DNA of 64,000 nt from Adlercreutzia equolifaciens DSM 19450. Lineage in GTDB: Bacteria > Actinomycetota > Coriobacteriia > Coriobacteriales > Eggerthellaceae. Shown here one piece after another: positions 1-8,478 of this stretch. How positions within the stretch are numbered: position 1 is the stretch's first letter; every line of letters starts with the position of its first letter. The notes beneath the pieces were generated by a model. It was not told the origin of the DNA and made no database searches. It saw only the letters and a program-made list of their open reading frames with translations. The stretch is taken from the NCBI RefSeq assembly GCF_000478885.1, contig NC_022567.1, positions 1,240,001 to 1,304,000 on the forward strand, written 5' to 3'. The translations under genes and the position numbers were made by a program.

Positions 1-1
1 G

Positions 2-349
2 ATCATCTGCGGTTTGGTGGTTCCGTTCTGCATCCTCGTGTTCGCGAAGAACCGCCAGAGCGCCGTGCACGTCAACGTGGCCTGCGTGCTCATCGTCGTG
101 GGCGTGTTCTGCAAGCGCATCTGGCTTCTGTTCACCGCTTTCATCGTTCCCAACGTGATGGGCGCGCCGGGCATTATCTCCGGCTCGAGTGAGGCGGCGC
201 ACGCGACCGGCACGGCGTCGTTTGCGGTGCTGAGCTCGTATGCGCCCACGCCGATCGAGATCCTCGTGGTCGCCGGCGTGATTTCCCTGGTGATCTTGGC
301 GTTCATGGTGCTCGCGAGCAAGCTGATCGTGGAGCGCCGCGAGAAATAG
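2..349 (+). CDS. NrfD/PsrC-like membrane subunit, C-terminal fragment
   Basis: The frame is open from the window edge, so only the last 115 residues are seen. They contain three strongly hydrophobic segments (about residues 1-16, 25-50 and 82-107), a short basic loop after the first and a basic tail ending in ERREK. This is the pattern of the polysulfide-reductase NrfD family, which passes electrons between quinone and an iron-sulfur subunit in the membrane. A TorD-type chaperone follows 26 bases downstream, which fits the end of a molybdoenzyme operon whose catalytic and ferredoxin genes lie upstream of the window. The family call rests on this context and on hydrophobicity, because the diagnostic N-terminal helices are missing. 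Confidence 0.6.
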   Translation: MICGLVVPFCILVFAKNRQSAVHVNVACVLIVVGVFCKRIWLLFTAFIVPNVMGAPGIISGSSEAAHATGTASFAVLSSYAPTPIEILVVAGVISLVILAFMVLASKLIVERREK

Positions 350-375
350 GACTAAGGAGAGGAAGGGAGTGCGTC

Positions 376-1062
376 ATGGAGTACGCCTTGGAGCACGAGA
401 GGCCCTACGGGTGCGAGGAGGCGGCCGCGCATGAGCTGGCCCGGGCGCTGGCCTTCGCGGGGAACTCATTTCTCGCCCCGATGAGCCAAACGTCCAATGC
501 GGGACTCGGCCGGACATTTTGGGCCGCCTTCCCCGATTTCGGAAGCGAAGAAGTGACGTGCGCTTTGGACGGGCTGTTCGCCTGGGCCGCCGCGGACGAA
601 GGCACGCCGCGCGACGAGCGCGTGCGCGATGTCTCGGTTGAGTACGCGCGCCTGTTCATCGGGCCGCCGGAGCCGGCAGTGGCACCCTGGGAGTCGTTTT
701 ATGTGCAGGAAGGTGTGACGAACGGGTTCGGCGAGCCGACGTTTCGCATGCAGGAGCGCCTTCGCGATGCGGGGCTCGAGGTGTCGAACGAGAACAACCA
801 GTATGCCGACCATATCGGTATCGAGCTCCTCTACTGCAGCGCGCTCGCGCAGCGGGCGGCCTCGAACGGCCTTGCAAAGGCGGAGGAGGCAGCTTTGCTG
901 AAGTCGTTCGTCGAGGCCGATTTGGTTCCGTGGTTCGGGCAATTTGCAGCGGCGCTGCACAAGGAGGGGGCGACCTATTATGGCCTTCTGGCCGATCTCG
1001 CCGGCGGTCTGCTCGGGGTCGTTCAAGCCGCTTCGCCGAATACGTTGGCCTCGGTAGCCTAA
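376..1062 (+). CDS. TorD/DmsD-family molybdoenzyme chaperone
   Basis: A 228-residue, all-helical-looking cytoplasmic protein. It carries TorD-family signatures: EYARLFIGP (about residues 94-102), then PWESFY, and ENNQYADHIGIELLY (about 139-153) with the acidic/His pattern of that family. TorD-like proteins bind the apo catalytic subunit of DMSO-reductase-type enzymes and its Tat signal until the cofactor is inserted. The ATG is preceded by a purine-rich Shine-Dalgarno region (AAGGAGAGGAAGGGAG). It follows the NrfD-like gene closely and is probably co-transcribed with it. The next gene has its own promoter, so the client is more likely an upstream enzyme, especially since the downstream DmsA-like protein has no Tat signal. 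Confidence 0.85.
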   Translation: MEYALEHERPYGCEEAAAHELARALAFAGNSFLAPMSQTSNAGLGRTFWAAFPDFGSEEVTCALDGLFAWAAADEGTPRDERVRDVSVEYARLFIGPPEPAVAPWESFYVQEGVTNGFGEPTFRMQERLRDAGLEVSNENNQYADHIGIELLYCSALAQRAASNGLAKAEEAALLKSFVEADLVPWFGQFAAALHKEGATYYGLLADLAGGLLGVVQAASPNTLASVA

Positions 1063-1077
1063 AGAAGGCCCCCTCGC

Positions 1078-1106
1078 TTAGCGCCTGTTCCTGCGTACGC
1101 TATAAT
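1078..1106 (+). promoter_or_regulatory. Promoter for the tandem-MarR/dmsAB operon
   Basis: A perfect TATAAT (1101-1106) lies 17 bases after TTAGCG (1078-1083). The start would be near 1113, about 55 bases before the regulator's GTG. The spacing and the perfect -10 box are the evidence; the -35 box is weak. Confidence 0.55.
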
Positions 1107-1168
1107 GTCGCAGGTGCAGGCGCTTTTTTTGCGCGCCGATCGGACGCAGAGGCGGAAAGGGGCGGGAC

Positions 1169-2068
1169 GTGGACTATGCGAAGGCCCATATCGTCACCTT
1201 GTGGTGCGCTGTGATCGCCAAGGCGACCCGAGGCGTGACTAAGCTTCTCCCCAAGCAGATGACCCCGCTTCAGTTTCGTCTTCTGGCGCAGCTGACCTTG
1301 CCTGAATCCGAACGGGTGCTCCCGATGCGCGCCGCGCGGCTGTTGGTGCTGAAGCCGGCCGATGTCGACGAAGCGGTGGGCGTTCTGGCGGATCGGGATC
1401 TTCTTAGGGTCTGCGATGATGGCTGTATCGAGCTGACGCGGGCCGGGCGCGAGAGAGCGGCACGGTTGACTGAGCGTCTGAATGCATTCTTCGCGCTGTG
1501 CGTGGATGACCTTTCCGAAGAGGAACGCGCTGTTTTGGCTGATCTGCTGCGCCGCGCGTTTTCGATGCCGGGTAGCTACTACGCGCGCAGGCCCCTTGCG
1601 GGGGAGGCGTCCGAGGCGTTTGATGCCCGACGCGGGCTGGCGGCGACGGCCATGCTCCATTATGCGGTTCAGACGGCCGTCAAGAAGGCGACGTCGCTAT
1701 CGCTCACTGATTTCCGCTTTTTGCTGGAGCTCTATCCCAAGCGCCGTACAGCGGCGAGGATGATGCGCGCTCGCGATATGGTGGCCTTCCTGCGAACGGG
1801 GCGGGCCTATGTGACCACGGCCTCGGTGCGTCTGGAGGAACAGGGTTATTTGGTGCGCGTGCCCGACGAGCGTGATGCTCGCGGCATTCTGTTCAAGCTC
1901 ACGCCCCAGGGAATGATCTGCGTGCAGGAGGTGGCCGAGGATCTGTACGCCGTGCTCGTGTCGATGTTCGGCGAGGCGGTGGAGGAGCGGGTTGTGCAAC
2001 GCGCGCTCAAGCATTTGCTCGAGCTGGAGGATGCAGCCCTCGATGCACTGGCGGAGCTTCCATGGTAA
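1169..2068 (+). CDS. Tandem MarR-like winged-helix regulator
   Basis: A 299-residue protein starting at GTG 1169 behind a GGAAAGGGGCGGG ribosome-binding region. It appears to hold two MarR-like halves. The first (about residues 1-125) contains MTPLQFRLLAQLTLPE and a wing-like VLADRDLLRVCDDGCIELT. The second (about 150-275) contains LSLTDFRFLLELYP, SVRLEEQGYLVRVPDERDARG and FKLTPQG, the last two being typical of the MarR wing. MarR proteins normally dimerise, so one chain with two domains may act as a built-in pseudodimer. Its stop codon overlaps the start of the molybdoenzyme gene by 7 bases, so it is translationally coupled and likely regulates that operon. The DNA-binding inference is good; the ligand is unknown. 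Confidence 0.7.
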   Translation: MDYAKAHIVTLWCAVIAKATRGVTKLLPKQMTPLQFRLLAQLTLPESERVLPMRAARLLVLKPADVDEAVGVLADRDLLRVCDDGCIELTRAGRERAARLTERLNAFFALCVDDLSEEERAVLADLLRRAFSMPGSYYARRPLAGEASEAFDARRGLAATAMLHYAVQTAVKKATSLSLTDFRFLLELYPKRRTAARMMRARDMVAFLRTGRAYVTTASVRLEEQGYLVRVPDERDARGILFKLTPQGMICVQEVAEDLYAVLVSMFGEAVEERVVQRALKHLLELEDAALDALAELPW

Positions 2069-4431
2069 GGCGCGAGGGGTGGTCGTCCGGCCGGGACGGG
2101 GCGCAAGAGGTGTGGCAGACGTGCTCGGTGAACTGCGGATCCCGTTGCGCGCTGCGCCTCCAAGTGCGCGACGGCGAGATTCTCTGGACGGAGACCGATT
2201 GTCGCCCCGAGGAGCCCGGCAACCCGCAGATGCGCGCGTGCCTGCGCGGCCGGGCCCTGCGCTACTGGCTGGGCAGCTCCGATCGCTTGAACGAGCCGCT
2301 GCGCCGGGTGGGGCCTCGTGGCTCGGGTCGGTTCGAACCCATCAGCTGGGACGAGGCTCTCGATGAGATTGCCGGGCGCATCAAGGAAACGGTTGCGCGA
2401 TGGGGAAACGAAGCGGTGCTGCTTCCCTACGCGACGGCGATATGGTCGGGTTCCGGCTCGCCGTTCGAGCGACTGATGAACTGCTACGGCGGACATTTGG
2501 GCATCTACGGCGACTACAGTTGCATGCAGCTGCAAACGGCGTGCACGTCGCTCTTTGGCGACGACGGCTACTACACTGGATCGCTGCTTTCCGAGGCATC
2601 CCGGGCCGATTTGGTGGTGCTCTTCGGCGCCAACCCAGCGCTCACGCGCATGGGCGGGGCAAGCGGCGCGTACCGTCTCGCGCAGGCGCGTGAGGAGGCC
2701 GAGGGAGAGGGGCGCCCCTTCAGGGTAATCGCGATCGACCCGTGCCAGAGCGACGCGGTAACGGGCGAGGGCGATGCGTGGATCCCCCTTCGCCCGGGTA
2801 CCGACGCGGCCTTTGTGGCCGGCGTGGCTTGGGTGCTCATCACCGAGGGGCACACCGATGAGGAATTTTTGCACCGGTACTGCGTCGGATACGACGGCGC
2901 GACGATGCCTGTGGGTGTGCCCGCCTCGGAGAGCTATCGCGCCTACGTGCTGGGGGAAGGGCCGGACGGTGTGGCGAAGACGCCGCAGTGGGCTGCCCGC
3001 ATCACGGGATGCCCCTCGGCCCGCATCGTTTCGTTCGCCCGCGAGCTCGCCGGTGCGAAGCGGGTATTCATCATGCAGGGCTGGGGCCCACAACGCACGG
3101 CCTTCGGAGAGCAATCGGCGCGGGCGATCTGTCTGCTTGCCCTGCTCACGGGCAATTTCGGTCTTCCCGGTACAAACAGTGGGGCGCGCGAGCGGCTCTT
3201 TAGGCCCGCGCTTCCCGACGACCCGGTGGGGGAGAACCCGGTAAAGGCGGCCATCCCGGTGTTTCTTTGGTCGCGCGCGGTCGAGCGGGGGAGCGAGCTT
3301 GCGGCCTCCGACGGCGTGCGCGGCGTCGACCGATTGCCCTCGCCGGTGAAGCTCATCATCAATCATGCGGGCAACGCGCTCACCAACCAGCACGCCGACA
3401 TCAACCGAACCCACGAGATCCTCGCCGATGAGAGCCTGTGCGAGTTCATCGTGGGCATCGACGTGATGATGACCGATTCTATGCGCTACGCCGACATCGT
3501 GCTGCCCGATGTGGCCCAGGCCGAGCGCGATGTGCTCGTTTCGTCGGGAAACTCCGACGGCGTCCGCGGCGTCATCTCGGCTGCGTCGTGGGGCGGCGAT
3601 GCGCTCGATCGTCGGTGCGCATGGGAGGTGGCCCGCGAGCTCGCGCGCAGACTCGGGGTGGAGGAGGCCTTCTGCGAAGGCGTCGCCACGTTGGGCGAGA
3701 TGGACGAGCTGCGGCTGCGCGAGAGCTGCTTTGCCGCCTCCGCCGAGGCCGTGCGTGCCGAACTGGCCGATCAGGGGGTCGTGCGGCGTCCCTACGAGGG
3801 GGAGGCGGTCGCCTACGCCGATTTCCGACGAGATCCGGAAGCGCATCCTCTGCCCACGCCCTCGGGGAAGGTCGAGATATACGATCAAAAGGTCGCGGAG
3901 CTTTTGGCGGCCGATCCGAGTCTGCCGGTAAGCCCGATCCCGGCGTACATCGCCGCGCCCGAGGGCGCCGAGGCGGCACTTGACGGCCCCTATCCCTTCC
4001 AAATGATCAGCTATCACGGGCGACAGAGCGCGCATTCGTCATTTTCCAACGTGCCCGAGCTTGCGGTCGTGGTGCCCAGGCGCTTGTCGGTGAACCCCGT
4101 CGATGCCGAGAGGCTCCAAATCGCCTCGGGCGCTCTGGTGGTCGTCGAAAACGATCGGGGCGCCCTTGTGTGCCGGGCGCGGGTGACGCCGCGCATCATG
4201 CCGGGCGTGGTGGCGCTGCCCGAGGGTGCCTGGCACGACGCGGACATGCAGGGCGATCGCCTCGATTGGGGTGGGTGCGCCAACACGGTCTCCTCCGACG
4301 AGCCGACGGCGTGGTCACATGGCAATCCACACAACTCGTGTCTGGTGCGTCTGCGCCACCTGACCGACGCCGAACGGGCGGAAGCGGCGCGGCGTGAGGC
4401 TGAGGCGGGCCGAGGGGAGGGGGCGCGATGA
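2062..4431 (+). CDS. DMSO-reductase-family molybdopterin oxidoreductase, catalytic subunit (DmsA-like)
   Basis: A 789-residue enzyme. The N-terminus has the [4Fe-4S] cysteine pattern C-x3-C-x3-C (about residues 21-29) with the fourth Cys in RACLRGRALR. DmsA-like blocks follow: PISWDEALDEI, then LMNCYGGHLGIYGDYS, where the Ser of GDYS aligns with the serine that ligates Mo in DmsA, VVLFGANP, and a C-terminal molybdopterin dinucleotide-binding region with NPHNS. It would reduce an S-oxide, N-oxide or similar acceptor using the ferredoxin subunit encoded next. No twin-arginine signal is visible: the protein starts MVRREGW with no hydrophobic core, and no in-frame start lies upstream. It may therefore work in the cytoplasm, unlike classical DmsA. 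No membrane anchor gene follows. The substrate cannot be predicted. Confidence 0.9.
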   Translation: MVRREGWSSGRDGAQEVWQTCSVNCGSRCALRLQVRDGEILWTETDCRPEEPGNPQMRACLRGRALRYWLGSSDRLNEPLRRVGPRGSGRFEPISWDEALDEIAGRIKETVARWGNEAVLLPYATAIWSGSGSPFERLMNCYGGHLGIYGDYSCMQLQTACTSLFGDDGYYTGSLLSEASRADLVVLFGANPALTRMGGASGAYRLAQAREEAEGEGRPFRVIAIDPCQSDAVTGEGDAWIPLRPGTDAAFVAGVAWVLITEGHTDEEFLHRYCVGYDGATMPVGVPASESYRAYVLGEGPDGVAKTPQWAARITGCPSARIVSFARELAGAKRVFIMQGWGPQRTAFGEQSARAICLLALLTGNFGLPGTNSGARERLFRPALPDDPVGENPVKAAIPVFLWSRAVERGSELAASDGVRGVDRLPSPVKLIINHAGNALTNQHADINRTHEILADESLCEFIVGIDVMMTDSMRYADIVLPDVAQAERDVLVSSGNSDGVRGVISAASWGGDALDRRCAWEVARELARRLGVEEAFCEGVATLGEMDELRLRESCFAASAEAVRAELADQGVVRRPYEGEAVAYADFRRDPEAHPLPTPSGKVEIYDQKVAELLAADPSLPVSPIPAYIAAPEGAEAALDGPYPFQMISYHGRQSAHSSFSNVPELAVVVPRRLSVNPVDAERLQIASGALVVVENDRGALVCRARVTPRIMPGVVALPEGAWHDADMQGDRLDWGGCANTVSSDEPTAWSHGNPHNSCLVRLRHLTDAERAEAARREAEAGRGEGAR

Positions 4432-5102
4432 CGCGCGCGAAGGTGACGTCCGCGCCCGTCGCGGGAGCGGACGCTTTGGGCGATTCGCACCATCAGTTCG
4501 GCTTCTCGTTCGACCAGCGGCGCTGCACCGGCTGCAAGACCTGCGAGATGGCCTGCCGGGACTACCACGACCTCGGGGTGGGCCCGGCATTTCGCACCGT
4601 GCACGAGTACGCCGGCGGAATCTGGACTCAGAACGACGAGGGGGCATGGGAGCACGATGTGTTCGCCTTCTACGTTTCTATGTCGTGCAACCACTGCACG
4701 AATCCCGTTTGCTTGCGCTTCTGCACCTCCGATGCCATTGCCAAGGACGAATTCGGGTTCGTGAGGGTCGATGTCGAACGATGCACGGGGTGCCAGGTAT
4801 GCGCTCTGTCGTGCCCGTATCACGCCCCGCGCTTCAACGAGGCGAGCGCGCACATCGAGAAGTGCGACGGGTGCCACGACCGCGTCGCCGCCGGTTTGGG
4901 CCCGATATGCGTGGAGGCGTGCCCTCAGCGGGCCTTGGGCTTCGGCATCTACGACGACCTCGCCGATCATCCGCTTGCGGTCGAGCGCGTGGCCCTGATG
5001 CCCGACCCGGTCATTACCCAGCCGAACTACGCGATCGAGCCGTGCGAGGCGGCGTTGCGCGCCGTCGGGCCGGATGCCCTGAGGAACTTGGGCGAGATTT
5101 GA
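4428..5102 (+). CDS. Four-cluster ferredoxin subunit (DmsB-like)
   Basis: A 224-residue electron-transfer protein overlapping the catalytic gene by ATGA (4428-4431). Four cysteine groups are visible: CTGCKTCEMAC (about residues 33-43), CNHCTNPVCLRFC (about 87-99), CTGCQVCALSC (about 119-129) and CDGCHDR with a later CVEAC. This is the DmsB/NrfC layout that holds four [4Fe-4S] clusters. It should pass electrons to the molybdoenzyme encoded just upstream. There is no signal peptide, in keeping with a cytoplasmic complex or one exported with its partner. No membrane quinone-binding subunit follows, so the electron donor is unknown. Confidence 0.9.
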   Translation: MTRAKVTSAPVAGADALGDSHHQFGFSFDQRRCTGCKTCEMACRDYHDLGVGPAFRTVHEYAGGIWTQNDEGAWEHDVFAFYVSMSCNHCTNPVCLRFCTSDAIAKDEFGFVRVDVERCTGCQVCALSCPYHAPRFNEASAHIEKCDGCHDRVAAGLGPICVEACPQRALGFGIYDDLADHPLAVERVALMPDPVITQPNYAIEPCEAALRAVGPDALRNLGEI

Positions 5103-5364
5103 GACGCGAGGGCGAAGTTGCCATCTGCATCCTGCAGGGAGGCTTCGGAGCAATTCTGGCTCAGTGATTCTCTCGCGGTGCGGTTCGCGCGTCGCCTTCG
5201 TCGGGATGACGACGCCGCTGGAAAGATGTGCTTGCCAAGCGGGAGATGGTCGAGAGCTTCCACGAGGAAAGTGGAGTATATGAACGTGAAAGAGTTGCTG
5301 CGGAAGATGGGGAAGTGAGGTGCCAAGGGAGGGGGTGAGACACAAAAGGATGGAGGCGTGAGAA
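5103..5364. other. Non-coding or decayed stretch
   Basis: About 260 bases after the ferredoxin gene hold no convincing gene. A short frame ending near 5318 encodes MNVKELLRKMGK after a purine-rich run, which resembles the first residues of small HicA-type proteins but stops at once. It may be a remnant, though the evidence is weak. Confidence 0.3.
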
Positions 5365-5402
5365 GCAAAAAGAAGGAGCCCCTCGCGATGAGGGGCTCCT
5401 TC
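5365..5402 (-). terminator. Intrinsic terminator of the CoA-transferase gene
   Basis: A perfect 13-bp stem (5372-5384 with 5390-5402) has a 5-base loop. Read on the minus strand it is followed by TTTTTGCT (5371-5364). It lies 35 bases past the stop of the minus-strand CaiB-like gene and may also limit readthrough from the plus strand. Confidence 0.85.
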
Positions 5403-5436
5403 TCGAGATAGGAAGCGTGTTTGGCGGGGGGAGGGC

Positions 5437-6747
5437 CTACCAGTTGCAGGGGGCCTCGCCCTTCTCCTGGCGCTCGGACTTGAAGATCGTATCCGGCACC
5501 TCCTCGCCGTGGTAGCACTTCACAGCGCCCTTCTCCTCCAGCTCGGCGATTTGCTCGGGCGTGTAGCCGTACTGCTCCAGGTACTCGGCGGTGTGGTAGC
5601 CGATGGGCTTGGAGAGGATGATCGGCGGGTCGCCGTAGCCGCCGAAGCGGATGGGCGTGGTGGGCAGCGCGTGCTCGCCGAAGGCGTTGTACTTCACCTT
5701 ACGGATGGCGTCGTTGACGTAGGCCTCGTCGTCCTTCAGGATGTCGGTGAAGCGGAAGACCTTCTGGCTCGGCACGTCCCACTCGGCCAGAATCTTGAGC
5801 CACTCCTCCAGGTCCTTCTTCGAGAAGCCCTCGTCCAGGATGGTGATGAGCTCCGGCTGCAGGTGGTTCGCCTTCACGTTCTCGATGGTCGCGTAGCGCG
5901 GATCGTCCACCAAGTCGTCGCGGCCGATGATCTTCATCATGTCGTTGTAGTAGCGGTTGTGCTGCGGCTGGCAGATGTAGAGCCACTTGTCGTCCGCCGT
6001 CTTGTAGGTGTTGTTGAAGGGGTTGGGCACGTCGGTGCGGGACTTCGGGTAGTCGGCGCCGAACTGCTGCGCGCAAAGGCCGATGGAGCCCCCCCAGATG
6101 GCGGAGTGGTACAGATTCACGACCACCTTGTCGCCCTGGCCGGTGCGCAGCTTGTTCACGAGCGCGCCGAGAAGGCCGGCGGCCATCATGATGGCGGTGT
6201 TGTAGTCGCCGAAGGCCTGCGGGGGAATGGCGGGGGAGGTGTCCTTCTCGGGGAAGGTGCCGGCCACGCCGCCGCGGGCGGCCCAGCACACGGCATCATA
6301 GCCGGGGGCATGGGCGAACTCGCCGAACTCGCCGTAACCGCGCATCTGGCCCCAGATCAGCCCCGGGAACTCCTCGTGCAGGGTCTCGTAGTCGAGCCCG
6401 AGCTTCTTCAGGGCGGCGGTGCGCATGTTGTTCATGAAGATGTCGGCCTCGCCGATCATCTTCTTCGCGATGGCCAGGCCCTCGGGATCCTTCAGGTTGA
6501 GCGACACCCAGTTCTTGTTGGTGTTGTTCAAATCGATGGTGGGATCTTCCGTATCGGTCAGCTCGCAGCCGAAGCCGGGGCCCTGGGTGCGCTGGGTATC
6601 GCCGGCGAAGGACTCGATCTTGATGACCTCGGCGCCCATCTCGGACAGGACGCGGACGGTGGCCGGGGCGGCCACGTAGGTGCACATCTCGACGACCTTG
6701 ATGCCGGCGAGCGGGCCGTAACCGTTGAGCTTCTCGGTGACTGTCAT
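5437..6747 (-). CDS. CaiB/BaiF-family (class III) CoA-transferase
   Basis: 436 residues from the ATG at 6747, chosen because AAAGGAGAG sits 8 bases upstream of it; a TTG 24 bases earlier has no such site. Family features: PLAGIKVVEMCTYVAAP at the N-terminus, GAEVIKIE, NKNWVSLNLKDPEG, and a catalytic-type Asp in FGDYNTA (about residue 181) followed by GLLGAL. Class III transferases move CoA from an acyl-CoA to a free carboxylate through an Asp-bound thioester. The gene is divergent from an acyl-CoA dehydrogenase most like CaiA, and an MFS transporter and LysR regulator follow. Together they suggest uptake, CoA activation and redox conversion of one carboxylate. The substrate is not known; carnitine-like or aryl-alkyl acids are only guesses. 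Confidence 0.85.
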   Translation of the reverse strand: MTVTEKLNGYGPLAGIKVVEMCTYVAAPATVRVLSEMGAEVIKIESFAGDTQRTQGPGFGCELTDTEDPTIDLNNTNKNWVSLNLKDPEGLAIAKKMIGEADIFMNNMRTAALKKLGLDYETLHEEFPGLIWGQMRGYGEFGEFAHAPGYDAVCWAARGGVAGTFPEKDTSPAIPPQAFGDYNTAIMMAAGLLGALVNKLRTGQGDKVVVNLYHSAIWGGSIGLCAQQFGADYPKSRTDVPNPFNNTYKTADDKWLYICQPQHNRYYNDMMKIIGRDDLVDDPRYATIENVKANHLQPELITILDEGFSKKDLEEWLKILAEWDVPSQKVFRFTDILKDDEAYVNDAIRKVKYNAFGEHALPTTPIRFGGYGDPPIILSKPIGYHTAEYLEQYGYTPEQIAELEEKGAVKCYHGEEVPDTIFKSERQEKGEAPCNW

Positions 6748-7017
6748 CGGAGCATCTCTCCTTTCATGCAAGTGGTTGGTCGGGCGGTTCGTTTGTTTGC
6801 ATCCCTATCATCGCAGGGGAAAGAACCCCTATCTACGGACAAAATAGAATATGTGTGTAAAATAGACTCGAAATTGAGTAGAAAATACCACTAGATGGAA
6901 AAGTTATCCCTATGCAAACAGGACAACAAAGGTATTCTGTTTCAACAAATCAAAGGAGTGGTGTGCTAGGGTCATCGTGTAGAATGCACACTATAGTAAA
7001 GAGAAGGGAGCCATAAG
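6748..7017. promoter_or_regulatory. Divergent AT-rich control region between CoA-transferase and dehydrogenase
   Basis: 270 bases with clear repeats and much lower GC than the flanking genes. It contains AGGGG/CCCCT arms (6815-6819 and 6826-6830), a direct repeat AAAATAGA 18 bases apart (6841 and 6859), and AAACAG-N15-CTGTTT (6916-6942). GGACAA occurs at 6837 and 6921 and recurs before the MFS gene (8290, 8332). Both divergent promoters must lie here. Control by the LysR protein at 9932 is inferred from position. Confidence 0.55.
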
Positions 7018-8178
7018 GTGGACTTCACGCTGACCGACGGGCAGAAGAAGCTCGTCAGCGCCTTCCGTACGTTCGGGGCCGACACCTTCACGCCGGAGCG
7101 CGTGGCCAAGTGGTGCCGCGACCAGGGTCTGCCCGATACGGTGATGAAGGAGTTCGTCGATCTGTACTACGAGACCGCCGAGCCGGACATCGCGCCCGAT
7201 CTGGCCCACAGCCTGCTCTCCCAGGTGCTCATCGTGGAGGAACTCTCCCGCTGCGCCGGCACGACGCTGCCGTTCCAGAACGACTTGTTCAACCTGCAGA
7301 TCATGAGCGGGTTCGCCGGGGCCGCCGAGGCCGCCTCCATCGCCGAGGACTATCGCGCCGACGGCCGCCTCATGTTCGCCCTGGCCATTTCCGAGCCCGA
7401 CGGCGGATCCGACACCATGGCCATGAAGACCTCGTGCCAGACCGTGGACGGCCGACTGCTTCTTAACGGGCGCAAGTCCTACGTGAACAACGGCGAGTAC
7501 GCCCCCTATATATTGGTGGCCGCCATCGACAAAGACGCGGGGGATACGGGCCGCTACCCGTCGCTGTCCTTCTGGCTCGTGCCGCGCAGCGTGCCCGGCA
7601 TCAACGCCGTACCCATCAGCAAGATCGGCCAGTCCATGCTGCCCTTCGCGCTCATCTCCTTCGACGATGTGGAGCTGTCCCCGGAGTGGCGTCTCGATGC
7701 GAGCGAGGGAGGGTTCCAGCAGCTGTTCCATCTGCTGGAATACGGGCGCGTGCTTCTGTGCGCCTCCAGCTTGGGCATGGCCCAGGCGGCCATGGACGAC
7801 GCGGTGGCCCACGCGCGCTCCCGCAAGGCCTTCGGCGTGCAGGTGGGGCGCTTCCAGCAGATAGAGACCCTTCTCACCGATATGGAAGTGCGCCTGCGCA
7901 ACATGCGCTCCATGGTGTACCGCGCGGCCTGGTCCATCGATGCCGCCGACGAGACCGAGCGGCTCGACGTGGCCCTCATGAAGCGCTACGTGCCCGAGGC
8001 CTCGGTGCAGGTGGCCTCGGACGCCATGCAGATTCTGGGGGGCCTCGGCTACACCGAGGGCTCGCGCGTGAGCCGCATCTGGGAGGACTGCCGCGGCAAT
8101 CAGATCGCCGAGGGAACGGACCAGGTGATGGTGTACATCGCCGCGCCCTTGATAATGGAGCACTATAGGTCTTTCTAG
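7018..8178 (+). CDS. Acyl-CoA dehydrogenase-family flavoprotein (CaiA-like)
   Basis: 386 residues from GTG 7018, with AAGGGAG 7 bases upstream. It begins MDFTLTDGQKKLV, close in style to crotonobetainyl-CoA reductase CaiA. It has the family motifs LAISEPDGGSD (FAD contact), GRKSYVNNGEYAPYILV, RKAFGVQVGRFQQIE and DAMQILGGLGYTEGSRVSRIWED. In the C-terminal catalytic-base region it reads IAEGTDQ, so a glutamate (about 365) is present at the usual acyl-CoA dehydrogenase position. No electron-transfer flavoprotein genes are adjacent. With the divergent CoA-transferase it would dehydrogenate, or in an anaerobe reduce, an alpha-beta bond in a CoA ester. Direction and substrate are unknown. Confidence 0.9.
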   Translation: MDFTLTDGQKKLVSAFRTFGADTFTPERVAKWCRDQGLPDTVMKEFVDLYYETAEPDIAPDLAHSLLSQVLIVEELSRCAGTTLPFQNDLFNLQIMSGFAGAAEAASIAEDYRADGRLMFALAISEPDGGSDTMAMKTSCQTVDGRLLLNGRKSYVNNGEYAPYILVAAIDKDAGDTGRYPSLSFWLVPRSVPGINAVPISKIGQSMLPFALISFDDVELSPEWRLDASEGGFQQLFHLLEYGRVLLCASSLGMAQAAMDDAVAHARSRKAFGVQVGRFQQIETLLTDMEVRLRNMRSMVYRAAWSIDAADETERLDVALMKRYVPEASVQVASDAMQILGGLGYTEGSRVSRIWEDCRGNQIAEGTDQVMVYIAAPLIMEHYRSF

Positions 8179-8215
8179 AAGCGGCTGTGAGCATTCTTAT
8201 TAAGTGAACGATCAC

Positions 8216-8248
8216 AAGAAACTGGGGGAAATATTCTCCCAGTTTCTT
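8216..8248 (+). terminator. Terminator after the acyl-CoA dehydrogenase gene
   Basis: Arms 8216-8230 and 8234-8248 pair over 15 bp with one G-T wobble and a 3-base loop. The tail CTATTTGTG is only moderately T-rich. Confidence 0.7.
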
Positions 8249-8287
8249 CTATTTGTGAAACCTATCAATCATAAATCCTTTCGATAT

Positions 8288-8337
8288 TAGGACAAATTAA
8301 CTGAATCTGTCCTATTTTTGCAAAGATTATGGGACAA
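8288..8337. promoter_or_regulatory. Palindromic operator-like site upstream of the MFS gene
   Basis: TAGGACA (8288-8294) and TGTCCTA (8308-8314) form a perfect 7+7 inverted repeat separated by 13 bases. A further GGACAA (8332-8337) follows, inside GGGA-N7-TCCC. The same GGACAA core occurs twice between the divergent genes at 6837 and 6921, so one regulator may bind both regions. Confidence 0.5.
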
Positions 8338-8478
8338 AGCATCCCTTTTTGACCATCCTCAAGGGAATCGTTCTACGGTACAAATACGATAGCGGCGAAA
8401 GATCGCCGTCCACGGCTCACGCCAACAGGGGTTCGACGTTTGCGCAAGAGTAGAAGAAATCGATAGAGGAGGTTTACC

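Noticed and set aside
1846..4035. Long minus-strand frame (729 codons) across the regulator and dmsA-like gene
   Set aside because: It is antisense to two genes with clear motifs, and its composition (Arg/His-rich, low complexity) is that of a GC-rich shadow frame.
5270..5318. HicA-like toxin gene
   Set aside because: Only twelve matching residues (MNVKELLRKMGK) before a stop; no partner antitoxin gene. At most a remnant.
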